Shown: one piece after another, positions 1-14,944 of the stretch
Layout: each line of letters starts with the position of its first letter
Numbering within the stretch: the first letter of the stretch is position 1
Assembly: GCF_030253575.1 (NCBI RefSeq)
Contig: NC_080557.1
Coordinates: 15,042,001 to 15,106,000, forward strand
Direction of reading: 5' to 3'
DNA length: 64,000 nt
Origin: Rhododendron vialii
Taxonomy: Eukaryota > Streptophyta > Magnoliopsida > Ericales > Ericaceae
Made by a program: the position numbers and the translations under genes
Notes under the pieces: model-generated
What the model saw: the letters and a program-made list of their open reading frames with translations, nothing else
Database searches by the model: none
What the model was told of the DNA's origin: nothing

Positions 1-52
1 TCTGGCTAAGTGAGTAGGAAGAGTTATTTTTCTTCTTTTCCACATAATCTAA

Positions 53-1995
53 CTATTCAAAGTTATAGTGCTTGTCCACAGTCTCGGACACATCCCAAGT
101 GCAGCTCATCCCTTTTGGGAACTCAACCAAGTCACCCGCACTAATCTCTACAGCCTCCTCTTCTTTATTAGATCCAGCTGGGTAGACCTTCACCTTACCC
201 TTCAGCAGATAGCATGTCTCTTTGCTATCGTACGTCCATGGGAATTTGCTTGGCGGGCATCCCCACCTGTACATCGTCTCACAGAGAAAAAAACATGACT
301 AAAATTTTGACACCGAATCATCAAATCATATATGACCATGGCTAGATGCAACTCCACAGAGGACAAAAAGCCATCTCAAGTTTAATTCCCAAATGACAGT
401 GTTGGTTTATAAGTGGAGGACAAGTTAACTTGTAATGTGTTTCTCAAAAAACTTATGTTCCCAACGTGTATGAGCATTCAACTTCTAATAATTCAAAACA
501 AATAGTAGGATATGTTTGGATGTGCTTTTAAACATGCGACTAAAGTAATTGATGACTGCCTTGTCATGTCGCGGTCACACCTGGCGTATCACCCGAATAT
601 TCGCAGAAATAACCATTACAACATGTTCATAAAATTCCACGAATTTTTATGAATAATTTTGTACCATCCTAATAACACGAAAAGAAACGAAAAACAGAGA
701 CTATATCTCCACCAAAATATTTTACGTCTTGACATTTAAACTTAATTTATCTAGAGAACCCAGAAGGAATAACCACTTATAACCTCAGAAAAGCATATAC
801 CAGCTTTACACTAGCAAAATAGATTTAGATAAAAACATGAGCACCAGCCTACTCCCTCCATACTACATCCATCTCTGGTTTTTTAATAATAAAACTAATT
901 CAAGGGTAACATTGAAATAAGAAAGTTTGTTCTAGCAGAGTACAATAAATGCATGACCAAGATGCTACATTATTAGTTTTTAGTGTAAAATCTATAGTCA
1001 ATATAGAAAGCATGTGCATGATACACAGCATGCTCTCTATTTGTTTTTTCAAGAAAATACGAAAATTCCACAAAAATCACCCCAGGCACTTCTAGTTTAT
1101 CCCTCTACTTGTTTTTCACTAAACAATATATATATTCTCACGATTCCCCTTACATTCAAACTCTCTTTTGGATTGAGGAATTTGGTGAAAAAAGAAAAGA
1201 ATAGAGAAGGGATTCTCACAACTTGTTTGGATAAAGGGGTGAGAAATGTAGCTAAATGCAAAGCTTATTTTATTCCTCACAATTTCTCACAAAAAATTAT
1301 TAGATTTTGCGAAAAACCATAACCCTTCATTTTCTCATCAAATCACACCATCCAAAGGGGCAAATCACACCATCTAGAGGGGCTGTTATCACCCAAAATA
1401 ACCCTTTTAACTCCCTAAAATTTCTTGCTCCCCCCTCTTTTCTACTCTCACATTCCAGATTCCATTACAGAATTTCTCCTGTTCGTAATTAATTTAAAAT
1501 AAGTCTTTTCATGATAAACTTTTAATCAGTGAATTTTGATTCACCAGTGAGAAGATTCTGCTTCGATTAACCGGTTTACCTTGTCCAGGCTATGCTTGAG
1601 ACGTTCTATCTTTTGAATGCCAGGATTTGCACGCGTATGGTGTGTGCCCTGACCTCTAGCACATACACATACAAACATACAGAGAGAGAGAGAGAGAGAG
1701 AGAGGGGTACTAACTTGGGCCAATTTCTGACACCGAGTTGGGCGAGCTTAGACTCAGGAGGGTTACGATGAACCTTGACTCCGGATTTCTCAGGGACCGT
1801 TGTTGCCATGTTTTCTGCCGCCGCCGTGATTCTAATAAGTTCACACGAAACCCTCCCTCTAGACAACCGTAAGGATTGTTTGGTTATCGTTTTTGGGTTT
1901 TTGTAAGAGATAGGACCAGTGCTCCGTCCGGACTGAGTATTTATCCTTGCTATGTTGCCAAGCCCACCAGGAGTAGCAATAGACAGACAAGCCAT
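53..1995 (-). CDS. RmlC-like cupin domain protein (DUF861-like), two exons
   Basis: Exon 1 is 1995-1715 and exon 2 is 266-53. Together they give 495 nt, 164 aa plus stop. Exon 1 ends CCCAA|GTTAGT and exon 2 follows ...TGTACAG|GTGG, so the join reads NWPK-WGCPPSKFPW in phase. Residues after about 75 match the small plant cupin_3 family: PESKL..LGV, WGCPPSKFPWTY, ETCYLL.G.V and AGDLVEFPKGMSCTWDV. These proteins are one cupin barrel, related in fold to ureidoglycine aminohydrolase, but the biochemical role of the short plant members is not established. The first 60 residues are rich in S, T, R and K without acids, like a plastid transit peptide; an internal Met at about residue 63 could instead start a cytosolic form. 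The 1448-bp intron carries a GA repeat. Exon borders are inferred from family match and splice signals. Confidence 0.85.
1681..1703. repeat. (GA)n microsatellite
   Basis: About eleven GA units sit just inside the intron of the cupin gene, about 11 bp downstream of the exon 1 donor. Confidence 0.9.
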
Positions 1996-3531
1996 CGGAA
2001 AAACTTAGCTAATGTCTAATGCAAACTCTCTCTCTCAAGTCTCAAGTGGGAGTTTGGTTACATATGTACATGGATTTATAAACTATTCTCCCCGTCACAC
2101 AAAGATAGTACACTGAGAAGAGAGAGACGTGCAATTTTCGGATCAAAATATGGAGTACATCCGTGGCATTGAAAAATTATGAACCGAAATACTTGTATTT
2201 TGATTCGAAAATTGTACATATTTTCTTAGTGGAAGATCATTGAAGGACGGAGGGATTAGAAAAAGTATTCAGTAAAAGGTACCTTTAGTAGCTTGGAGCA
2301 CCTTTACTACCACACAATCGTATGTAGCTGTTTGTATAGTTTGTAATCCGTTGATTGTATTATTTATTAGCTATTTATAACATAATTGGGATGATCTTGT
2401 TCGTCAAAAAAAGAGAGTAAATATGTAAGTAAAGAAATTTGAGAAACTTGCGTGACGGTTCACTATGAGCACCACATGGCCTCATTATATAAGGAGGTTG
2501 ATTTTATCCATTTTGTCTCATCCCTTCGTTCATTATCATCCACTCAAAGCTCATCATCTTGAACACCAAACGCCAGTGCAAAGAAAAAAAAAAAATTGTT
2601 TTGTGAGAATCACTTAAGATTGCTTTGGTCTAATAGCTGTGAGAAATAAGCCTTACAGGCTTCAATAACGAAGTTAAAGCGTGGGGGGATTTGTGTTTTT
2701 CTTTTTTTCTTTTTTTGCAGTATTTTTGTTTTTAAATAGTACTCCTTCCTTCTTTTTTTTAGAGTCAAATATTTCATTTTGAACTGTCTCTTAATAAGTG
2801 TTAATTTTGTAAAATTGTTGTTTTAGTGAGTAAAAATTCGTATGTTCTTTATTTTACTCCTAAAAGCAAATTCCATTTTGAAAAATTAATGAGTAAAAAT
2901 GTAGTAATGATGTCTCTATAAAAAGTTAAAGGGAAAAATTAGAACTTTTAAAATATAAACATGATGTCGTTGTAAAAAGTTAAATTTACGAAGTGAGACT
3001 CTTACTAAAAAAGAATGGGGGGAGTAGCAACTTGATTGGATGTTTGTGAAATAGTAATTGATTATGCTTGAACTAGTAAGTAAGTAGCTTAGTACGACCA
3101 TATGGTCCACACATCTACCATTTGTCAATAATCTCAAACTTCAAACCTTTCCGTGAAACTTAGGGTTCAACCATTTTGCAAGTTCATGAATTGGGAAATC
3201 CAAAATCCGCATATAGAATTCAGAATCGCCCCGGATATACGATGCATTTTGATACCCCTGCTGAAAACAACGAGCATGTGGTTTTCGAAAGTAACTATAT
3301 GTATCAACTAATGCAATATTAGAAACCCGCAAGCTAATAATTGCAATACTTTCAGTTGTGAGTGACACGAGATTTACATAAATCTCCTGCGGAGTATTAA
3401 GTTTTAAAGCATTCAAACTAAATTTGGCAATAGAGAAATTCCACCTGAAATAGGACATACTGAGAGACAAGTAGCAAAAAAAGTTTAAACCATTATGCAA
3501 ATGCAAATCAGGACTTCTTCACTGGGAACTT
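1996..3531. other. Intergenic spacer between cupin gene and cycloartenol synthase 3' end
   Basis: No gene is recognised here. It holds the promoter and 5' flank of the minus-strand cupin gene and the 3' UTR side of the cycloartenol synthase gene. It is AT-rich with poly-T tracts near 2700-2760, and its short ORFs lack family features. Confidence 0.6.
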
Positions 3532-6500
3532 TCATTTGGCCTCAAGTACCCTACACCGGTACTCTCCCAAAGCCCAAATCGGAAAAATGTTTCTGTATGC
3601 AGCATAAGTTATCATGCAGTTCTTGTTGAAGACCCCCGTGATCTCCTGCAAGGAAAAGAAATGTTGGCTGAAAATCCCAAATGAAGCATTTGACCATTTT
3701 TTTCCCCCAAAAAAACGGGGAAAACATTATCAAGTACTTCCGCTTTTGATCATTTCTCTCACGAATTTTAATGCTATGAGATGTTTTCAAGACACTTTCA
3801 CATTCTCGCTTCTACTTTCGCTCATGTACATGCACGTATATGACTTAGGGTCTGACTGACTTTACACTTTTTATCAGTTGACTATAAAAAGCATTTGGGT
3901 CAACATCTTTATTTAGCTGTACCAAGCTCAGAAAATGCAGAAAACGTTATCCGCTGTCACAAACAAAGGGTTCATAAAATTCTTTCCAATAAAGCAGGCT
4001 AGTTAGAAAGCATTGCAAAGTTACCGCCTGTGGGAAATCTCCATTCTCCATTTGAGAATTAATTAATAATTTTGCTGCACAGTGCAGTGGTGTTGGGTCT
4101 CTCTCGGTCTGTACCAAAATAAAAAGAAATATTAGCAACCTGAAATTGGTAAAGCAAATAAATGTACAAGACCTATTTACTCACCGAAAAACAAATTGAT
4201 CACCAAAACAATTTGATTGAACCTCTCTCATAAACATGTCAAGCAACAGAATAAAAGGTGGAGGAATAGGATAGTTTGGCACGGATCATGCATGTTCCTA
4301 AGTTTACAATTCTCATTGGTCGGAATTGGATACATATATAGTCATCCTGGGATTAGTCCCCAGACAAGAAAGAGAAACTGAATCCTGCTAAAAGTTTTAA
4401 AACTATGTGGGCATGTTTACATTTAGAATCACTATGACAAAGATAACCTACAGTGATCTAAGACTCCCCATGGAATGTTGATAGGCGCGTAAATGTTCAC
4501 ATAAGCGCCCCTTGATTTATCCTTACTAAGTCCGTTTATATTGTTACTCCGGAGATTAATGCTTGATTTTTGTGTCATAGGTATTTGAAGGCTTATCATT
4601 TTAATGGACTTTATTATTGCAAAAATTGGGTCAACCGATCAACTCCATTGGGGTGATATATGGCCTACCAGGCCAGCATGTGGACTTGGGCTTGCAATCA
4701 AGTGTAAGTTGGCTGGACTAAGAAGAGAAACGAAAAGAAAAAGAATTGGCCCATGCCAATATTTCTCGGCAGTGGGCATGGCCCTCATGTTTGGAAAATA
4801 GGGCTGTGCTACCGAAGGTCGGTTACGACAACATATAAAAAGGTCGGCTACGACGAGATATAAAAAGACAACATGTACAACAAAGAGCGAGACTTTTTGC
4901 ACGGATTACAGGAGTAAAACGAAGAACGGAAGCCGAGAACCGAGAATGGTGCAAAAACCATCTCTGGCGTTGGTTTACATGAGTGAACAGCAACAAAGAA
5001 CTTTGATGTTCTCCTCTCCGATGTCCGGCTAAACTCGTTTCTAGGGTATAGATGAAACTCAATCTCTGAGTAATAATGTTTATATTTTGATTTAGTATTT
5101 TATTATTCGAATCGTGGTTGTATGACTTGAGGATTTATTTGCGGTATTAATTTTCTCTATCAAATCTTGTGTATGATTTTCTAGATTTTCATGCACGTTC
5201 ATACAACAGTTCTTTATTGTTTTGTGATAGCTGAGTAAGATGGGTTATACTCCGTAAGACGCGCCGTGCTATTAGACGATCCGTGCCATAGAGACGGATC
5301 GTACTAGTAAGACGGTTCGTGCTAGGCGGCGATACCCCATGCTATTCGGTAATTCATAGAAATCTTTTGGCGATACCGTGAGGGCCCGCGAACCCTAACG
5401 ATATCTGGATTGATTCGAATAATAAACATTTATCATCGTATAGAAATTGTTACAACGGGTTGAGTGGATTCGAAACCCTAGATTTTTTCTCTCATAAACT
5501 CTCGTTATTTCTTAATTGCATTAATTTACTTTAGCTTTTAATATTTTCGAAATCCAACAATCAAATCCCTTTTTCTGAATTAAGTTAGAAATTAATTAGA
5601 ACAACTACAATTTAGCCTTCGTAATCCCTGAGGACGATACTCGGAGTACTTACCGCTATCTTTTAGGTAGTAGTAATTATTCTATTTTATTAATTATTTT
5701 TGGTACGAAAACGACTCGACCAAATGTCAATGCCAATGGAATATCAATCACTCACTTTTTCCACAAGCAGTACTTTTAACACACAACCTACTGATGGCGA
5801 TGAAGCTAGAGCCTATTACAAAGAGATGAAGCCCTCACAATAAGTGGCAGAACCAAAAATTAATAAAGCAGCACATATCAATCATAATAGTGATTTTTTC
5901 TTCATGACACAGAGTAATAAATTTCCGTTATCTTACCGTATGGTAAACAGAAGGGAGTGTATTTATCACTCTAAAGAAAAGCTAATAATTATCAACACAC
6001 ACGGGCAAAGGGGCAAAGGGAATCTTGTGCAACTTTTTGGGGGCGCTATAATGCAGGGGATCTTGTTTATTTGCACAAAAAAAGAAAGTGCAAATTAGCA
6101 CTATACGACAACCCTACCAGATATCAACATTCACGGGATAGTTAAAATTCGCCACGTCAGCTTTTGATTATCTATTCAGAGGGTTGTTAAAGTTAGCAAT
6201 GTGAAGTCCCACATTGTTACTTTTGATTATTCAAATGCCCAAATTTGATTATTGGTTAGGAGGTTGCTAACTTTGATTATTACAATGTGAGCACTTTTTT
6301 AAGCACACATCGTTAACTTTAGCAATTTTTTGATTTTGATTATTACATTGTGGATGCTCTAACAAATTTTATACACGGCTACCAAACTTTATACAACTAT
6401 GTCAGGGTATTTGGTAATTCTCAAATTCAGCTTGCGTCTTTCCCTGGTCACAAAGCAATCCTATTTTAACATTAACGGAAGTACTACAGAGACGTGGGTA

Positions 6501-9500
6501 CCTGGCCAGCACAAATGAGAGCCAGCATAGCCCATGCAGTATGTACTATATGAGACCTGTTTCCCTCTAGATTAGAATACACCTGCACAGAAAGCATCAA
6601 ATGAATTCTTGCTGCACAAATAAAATTCGAAGACAGAGTAGTAGCCTGGGCAACAGTAACCCAGTGTTTCACCCAATGTGCTTGTATTAAAATATAGCCC
6701 TAGCTTCTTAGGAATCATTGTACCATATTAGTTAGCACTTCGAGCCACCTCTGTATTGACATTAAAATATAATAAACGTGTTCATATCACCTCAAAAACA
6801 ATGTAATGAAATGTACTTCACATCATACTCTCATGACTGTAATGCACAAAGTTTGTAGAATTGGAGAAGTGGGTATAATCTATGTTGGAAAAGATAAGTG
6901 GGTATCATCCTAGAGCAAGAAAATAAAACAAAATTACCTTCCACATTTCCTTTCTCCCTCTCTCTGGTGGTGTTGGTGGATGGAATCTACACGGAGCCTC
7001 TTCCATGTCTTTTTATTTTAAGTTTATTGTCTACTGCACCCATGAATCGGGGATAGGTGTAAGTGTCCCTTATTTGCAATTTTCAATGGTCAAAATTTAG
7101 GAAGGAAAAATTCATTGAGATGTACAGAGATGACAACTGCAAAATTTCACGAGAGCATGTCCGTGAATAGATCCACCACATGAACCCACTTTCCTATTTG
7201 TATCGTGTTCTATCAAGTGCCACAGTTTCAGACCCAGCATGCCTTGCCCTGCTCTATGACTTACCTTCTATTTCATTTGTCAATTTATTTATTTAGCTCT
7301 GCAGTTGTAATTTTAGTAGCTCCACAAAAGAGCTCATCACTTCATCTCATTGGGGAAGTCACCTTCAGTGAACATCAAAAAATCACCACACTTTATCTAT
7401 TCATATTTTTTAGCCTTATCTTTTGCAAATTTAAATCAACACATGAAAAAGAAAAAAGCTAAATGAATTGGAATTGTTATGCTACATCTTACATCAGTAC
7501 ATGTTAAACAGAGTCCAATTGTATTTACCATACATTATAAACGAATACAAGACACAAATCTTAAGGAACCAACCTTGTTCTGACTTGAAAGGTAACTCTC
7601 TCCCCAACCACCAGAAACAACCTGTTTGGATAATAGAAAATCGCAAGCCTTACGGATGCTAGAACAGCTATGGTAGTTCTTTCCAGCAGCCACCAACCCT
7701 TGTATCCCAAACCATGCACCATAGGTGAAGCAAACTCCCCAAGAGCCATACCTATTTAGAAACAATATACATATCTTTATACTTTAGATGGTGAACGCAT
7801 TGGATGTTTCCTCAAAAGCACTGACTACTAATTAACAAGCAAATAGATAACGAACCATGAGCCATCTGGTGCTTGTATCTTTTCAATGAACAAAGCAGCT
7901 CTTTCAATACAGCTTTCAATTTCTTCCCTCCGATGCCTGGGGTATAATTTCTTAAACAATGCCAAAGCTTGAATTGCAGCTGAGGTACATTCAACATAGC
8001 TGCAAATAGTTGTAGATGGTTATAAATCATAACCATCGGTATAAATTCAGATATGGAAATGATTACTGTAAAGGAGCTGATATCTTACGGGTAATCAACA
8101 ACAATGTCACCAAATGTTTCAGCAGGGTTGAACAACTGAAAACAATAAAACAAAGAATCTATGATGTTTCCCCTTGTGGAAAAGCAGTAAAAGTGGTAGA
8201 AATTGAGTGGCAATATTATTATCTCTAAACTGGTCGCAATAGAACCTCACACGGTACTAAAAAACCAATTTTATGACTCTTCCTGATCCTGACATGTATT
8301 TCTTTGTCTTTCCTTTTATTACTGTACAGAAGCTAGCATAAGATTAACATTGATTAGTAAGTGACAGTTTCTTTCTTGAGGACAAGCAACAATTTGGTTG
8401 GAAGAATGACCAGTTGACGATAGATAAACTAATTCACTCAGAAGAAAGAGATGATGTTATGGAAAGCATGATATTCGATTTTCTAAGAAGGTTCAAGAAT
8501 TGATGAAGGCTACCTCCAACCAACTGTAAGATCTAGTGAGTTCATATGTTGCGAAGCCACCATCACTGTTCTGTACAGGTACAAGAAGAGCTTATTAGAG
8601 ATTAAATCAAGTTTTACTACTTTAGAACCACGTAGAGGGGAATAAAACTTGAACAAGAAAATGCACGTCATGGGATGAAGCAGCTACAATTATGAAAGAA
8701 TTTGCAGAATGAAGTCACAAGTTATTTGCTGGCACTGAACAGAAACAAACATGTACATGTGCATAGTTCAGCTACATGTATGATGTATGTACAAGAGAGA
8801 CAAAGTACAAGCATTCGGAAAACAACCATTGATTTTTGCAAACCAACAGTTTTCTGAAGCAAGGACCACGTGAACGAGCTACATTTTCCTTTGAACGGGT
8901 GACATATTGTGCATACAGATGCTCTGGACTATCAATGAAGTATGATAATGTGCACATAAATTGAATTGGGTCTCTAGGCTTGCCCTCTCTGATGTCATTT
9001 GGCTTTCATTTGGGGGCATGGTTCTGCAGCAAAACAGGTATAAGGGGGCCATTGTTTTAATGGTATTCTGAGAGGAGCCACTTTGTGCATATTGCCAAAG
9101 GTTAGGTCTGTCTCCAATACTCCCCCGCCCATACCCTCAATGATTGGGGACTACATGGTTTCTGTTATTGTTGTTGTTGTGTAGTGTAATTGAACCAAAA
9201 TAAAAGGCCCATTGTAAGATCCTATACCAACTTATTCAGCTCAAAGCTGAAGTGCAAACAAATTCGCCAATCGCAAAGATTTATACACTAAAACTGGATG
9301 CAATAAAGCTAGATAAACCAAGCTACACCGCAGTCTGAAGAAGCTTTTACTATGAAACTGCTCGTGGGTTTCCTTGTTCCTTTTGATCTTTGTAATTCCC
9401 GTTCAAAGATTAACAAAAATTTAATCTTTTGCCGTTAAAAAATAATAATAATGAAACTACTCATGGAATCACAAAGCTTAAAAACAACATACATAGACTA

Positions 9501-12500
9501 TTGAAATCAAATCCTAAACCTGATAAAACAGTTACTAATGGGGTACGACGACATTTTTCCCAAAATCGAGCTTCCTGACCCCAGACTCATCCCACTTCAT
9601 TCCAACGGTTTAGAACCAACTGTTTACACTCCTATCAGCCGAAGAAAATAAAATTCATTAGTTGCTTAAGGATCTTATCAGAATCTCTCAAAAGTTTAGT
9701 TGTTGCAATACGATTACCATAATCTTCCTTTCCTTTTTTTAGTTGGTTTACAAAGAGAAACTTCGGAGGTAATTTGTCTTCAAGGAATTGAGAGACTCCA
9801 AACCTTCTTGCCGTGGAGCTTTCACACAATTCCTCCAGATATAACAAACACTTTCTGAACCACCGAACATATTTATTTAGCAAAAGGAGGGACAGGTGCA
9901 CTTAACATGATGACATCCAGGTAAAACAACTGAAGTTTCATTCTACTTGTTTATAGCACAATCAAATTATTTCAAAGCTGCTCACAAATTAAGCAAAATG
10001 AATGGTGCACATACCCTTTCTAAATAAAAACACTAAATTACTAAAATTTTAAATAAATACCTCACTGAGGAATGCATTGACACATAACCTCAAATGAGTT
10101 CTTTAAGTAAGTTAAAATGACCGAGTTACCTGTAGAGAGAGAGTGACATTTACAGCATTGTATAACCGCTTTGCATCAAGTGGCTCGCCAACAATAGCTG
10201 GTGAAAGTTTTGATAGTAGGAGAGCAGCCTGAATACGACATAGAAATTAAGTTGCAACGATGAGAATAACCTCGCAATTTTTTTACATGTGATAGATATT
10301 ACTTTCAACCCTTCAGCAGTGCAATCAGAGATGGGCCATCCATGATCTGCAGTCGAGAAAGGCCAAGCCCCTTTTGAAATGTGGCGGTACCAGAACTTGA
10401 GGTTTCCTGGGCAATCATCTAAAACCTTTAAAGCAAAGAGAAGGGAGCCAATAAAAATAGGGTCAATCTAAGCATGAAAATTCAAATATTAAAACATTGT
10501 GGCAAATTTGACAATAGGAATTAATAAACAAGAGAAGCACCTGTGTGTCTTTTATGTAGTCATGTGCTTTCTCAAGAGTTGGACCATATTCCTCAGCAAG
10601 GTTTGTTGAAATAATTGCTTGAGTAGCAAAAGCAGTGTCCCACAACTGACTTCCATTGTAACCCTACACTCAATTCCTACATTTTCAATAGAGTGAACAA
10701 AGTTTCCACTACGTAGAAGAAATGAGAACAACCACATGACCCCTTCCACTAACAATGTCGCTCCCTGATTGTAACCGGCCATCGCCTCCCCACTTTTTTA
10801 GGGAGCAAAGGCGACACTTTCAAAATCTTTAGTGGACCAAAAAACTACTACATGGTCATATAATAGAAAGACGAATCAGTTAACTGAGAATAATTACTTA
10901 AATGGGGTATATCACTATCTCAAGACCTGCATTTTCATGCCGTCTTCAGCAAGCCACAAATAATCATAGAGTCTTGGAATGTGTAACTTGAAGGCCTCTG
11001 AATTTGGATCTTCCACCCAACAGCAAAGCATATTTAGCACCTGAATTTCGAATTCCAGATTAGAGAGTCAAACATAGCACCCAGGTAAGGGTGGCAATGC
11101 GAGTCTTTATTCTCATTTTAGATTGAAAAACTAAAGAGGAAATGCAGAGTTTCGAAAAGTACACAGAAACAAGAAAATTGAGATAAAATTATGTAGTGTT
11201 TTCTAGAAAGGAGAAGGAAGAGAATGACATTGTGATATCTTGCAGAAAATTTTAGGGAGCATATAAGCAGAGTGAAAGAATAAATTCTATTCAGACATCA
11301 AGGCACTAACAAATAGGGGTTTAAGGATTCCTGATTGTGAACCTGCAAAGTGGTTCTCCTTAATAAGTTAACATGGACCAGCAAATCGGAGATAGAGGAA
11401 ACTTATGATATTCAATAGGAGACTAAATTTCTGCAATATTTTGGGCAGACTTCTTAACAGATGGAAATTTCAATACGGGAAAGATCAATATGATACGGAA
11501 TAAAAACCTTGTTAACAGGCCCGATGCATATGTAGCGAGTATTCTCATCTTCATAATGTATGTGCTCCATCACCATACGAACAGCTTTTTCTCTCAACCT
11601 TTTCGCAGGCCAATGCAATAAAACTGGTTCCACAACTTTATCAAGGGATGCCCAAAGTACATCTTGTACCAGAGGGTGAGGGTAGTACAAATCTTCCTGC
11701 ATGAAAACGTAAATTCTGGTCACCTAGGAAGGAACAAACTGAAAGAACCGAGCAAACACTGACAAGAAAAATGTATGTCTGTTATCAGGCTATGCTATCA
11801 ATCTGTATAACATGAGAAAGGTGCAGTTCATGCAGTCAACAACGTTTGATCTTATCTTGTCAAAAATGCCTAATCCAAACAAAGGGGACCACATTCCATG
11901 TTTTCGTATGGCAATAGCAACAAAATCCCTACCCACAGCTAAAACTGTTGGAACTTTAAAAGGCTTACTGAAAGGGAAATCCATTGTCCCTGCACTTGAT
12001 AGGACCCATCTAACAAGGCAGTATTAAATCATCCATCAGTTTCAGCTGTGAGACAACCCTTCCCTTGTGCTGCTGACATCAACCACTTATGAGTCAATGT
12101 TCGAACTCCTAAACAGATTAACTTCTCAAGTATGAAGAGCTAAACATTTAGGAACCAAAATTTAGAGTATTCACAATCCAGCCATAGAAATAGGGATAGC
12201 AATGCTGGCTACCAAAAAACATGAGCTAACCAATCCGATATTATTTAGAACCTCAGATCGAACTACACTGTACACACAAACCATTTCGTTACTAACTTAC
12301 TCAGGAAAGTACGAAAAAAGAAACATGGTCCTTGACTGTGCCAATAAAACAGAAAGCAATCAGAAAATAAATTCTATCGTTTTGTCCATTCAAACCTTTT
12401 ACAATGGGTTAGACCTTGATTATATTTTATTAGGATAGGATCACTTACTGTCACTTCCTTTTATTCATTGCTAGCATTCTTGCATCAGACATCTACAGCC

Positions 12501-14866
12501 TCCTTCATGACAAATTCGAGTTAGACAAACTAATTCCAGCGGCTCACGTTTGAAATCCTTGTTTTCACCGCTATTTTGATTGTGTAGCTGAAGATTTTGG
12601 AGAACAAATAAAGGACTTCCAAGAAATATGCAACCTGTATGCACGTAATCACATACCAAGTAGAATCTAAAATCTTGGTGTTCACCTACAATATTTGAAC
12701 TCTGCCTTGTCTTTTTAGGATTTGTTTCAACTTTCAAGGGCTTTAGTCCTCTGCGCTATTTGTTTTCTCTTCTACAAAACCTCTCATCTATCAAACAAAA
12801 TATATAGCACATATTTACGAACATCGACAGCTTAAAAAATGTATAAGATCCTCTCTTTTTATTCAACAGGTAGAGATTTTTTTAAGATCATAGCTTTTGA
12901 TAGAGATGAATACCAACCTTTGCACATTGGTTGCGTGCTTGATTCCAATTTATTTCATGATAAGGGATGGCGTACAGCTCCTTTCTCAAGGCCGTAATCT
13001 CTGGCGTGATTGGACCAACAAACCTCTTCCCGTATAGGTAAGACATGGGTAAATAAACCATTCGACAGTGACACCATAACCGTCCTGCATGATTAGGAAA
13101 GGGCTTCATTTCCTTGGACAGGACAGCAAATAGGATAAGTTGAATATTTTAAGCAGCATGCAAAAGTTAACATAACCCAAGAACTATTTTAATTCACTAA
13201 AGTAATCAACTTAAAATTCACTTGTCATATTTCATTCCCCTAAAGACAAAGCACCAGTTCCCTGAAAAATAAACTACCATAGAGAGATGTTCATTTAAGA
13301 AAAGTTAGTAATATTTAGAAAACATTAATGTTTCCAAAATCTAAAGGCTTAAGTTGTAAACCTGAATCTGCACAATACATGGAATATCACCAGGAGCGAT
13401 AATATGTAGTTACACGTGTACCAATGTATATTAATTGTTGTTCGAGGGAGAAATACAAATGTTTAGGGTTTGTTAATTAACCCTACCCCACATAACATTA
13501 ATATATATGTACATATATATAATGAGAGAGTTGCAATATAAGAAATACTAAAATACCCTCATTATGTTCTAACATGAATGACAAAATATATATGTGATCT
13601 GTAACACTAAGTCCATATCTTAGTAGTAGGATACTTCTAAAATGGGTGTGCTACCAAGATGGGAGCTCGAATCAGCGCTCCCAAGATGGGAGTTTGAGGA
13701 AGCTCACTCCCCTCGAGATGGGAGCTCGCTCCTAACAAAGATGGAAGCTTATCGAGCCGTTAAGGCAGTTATTCTCTTACTTTTAAGGGAGTTATGCCAT
13801 TGTGGAAATAAGAATATAGAAATGTCAAGAAGTTTTGCAGATTGAAAATATGTAACTTCCAATATTTACCCTTTAAGATCAGGGAAATTCTCAATAAGTA
13901 TCACTTTTTCTTCAATGGTTAAGTTATTTAAAGATATTCCTTACGAGGACTTTATAACCTATAAACGCTCCTTAGGCACTCCCGACCTTAGGAGTTTCTA
14001 GCTGCCTCTGCTCCCCGGCATCCACTTCCGCTCCTGATCTTACTTCGTGCTACTAAGGTCCACATATATGACAATCTAACAACAATGTAAATATTAAGTA
14101 TTGCCAGAACAGCCAAAAGCAGCACAATGAATGTACTAGTGAAGCACACGGGGATATTGAAAAACTAATGACTCATCTGTCTATCAGAAGATTCAGAACA
14201 TATCAGAAAAATGAGGAGAATGGGGGATTTCTACTGTAATCAAAATGCCAAGCTTCGGGAATTGTCGTCTTAAACCTGTAATACAGTATCCCTATATCCT
14301 CAAAAGTGTTCCTATTCCTCCTCCAACCCAATATTTAGATATTCGGCAATCCAACATTTCCATCCAAGCTTGCGGATGTTTTCCTACCACAGACACAAGC
14401 CGACAACCATATAACTAAGGTTCAAGAACAGTAGAAAGCATCGCCCTTGTATAATACAAAGGTAAAACATTAAAAAGGGATTTTACAAGACCAAATTCTC
14501 TTCCAATGGAAATGGAACCTGCACTCTAATAGCAAACAGTGAACCTCCACTTCTGTAGGCATACTACCAAAACACGTCTTCCATGTCCCTTAAACAAAAG
14601 AACCAAGATACCCTCTCGAAGAACCTGTTCAGAGCCTCCGTAGACTCGAGCATCCTTCAAACTCCAAACTCATACTTGTCAGCAGGGCAGAACCAAGATT
14701 CTTATTCAATGGGGGCAGGGGAAATAATCTAATCTCTTCCAAAGGAACAATCCAAAAGCCAGTTTTCTTAAACTGATGATTAATATATTTTCTCATTTCA
14801 TATATCTACTAGTAAAATACAAAAGTTGTTGATGAGTTTTCATATTTTGAGAGGTGGGGAGGAGAT

Positions 14867-14944
<78 letters not shown>

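Larger units (their letters stand above)
4109..6501 (-). other. Intron 16 of cycloartenol synthase, with transposon remnants
   Basis: This 2.4-kb intron lies between the exon ending in ALICAGQ and the exon starting TERDPTPLH. It contains a probable solo LTR (4564-5729) and a MITE fragment near 6120-6361. Confidence 0.8.
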
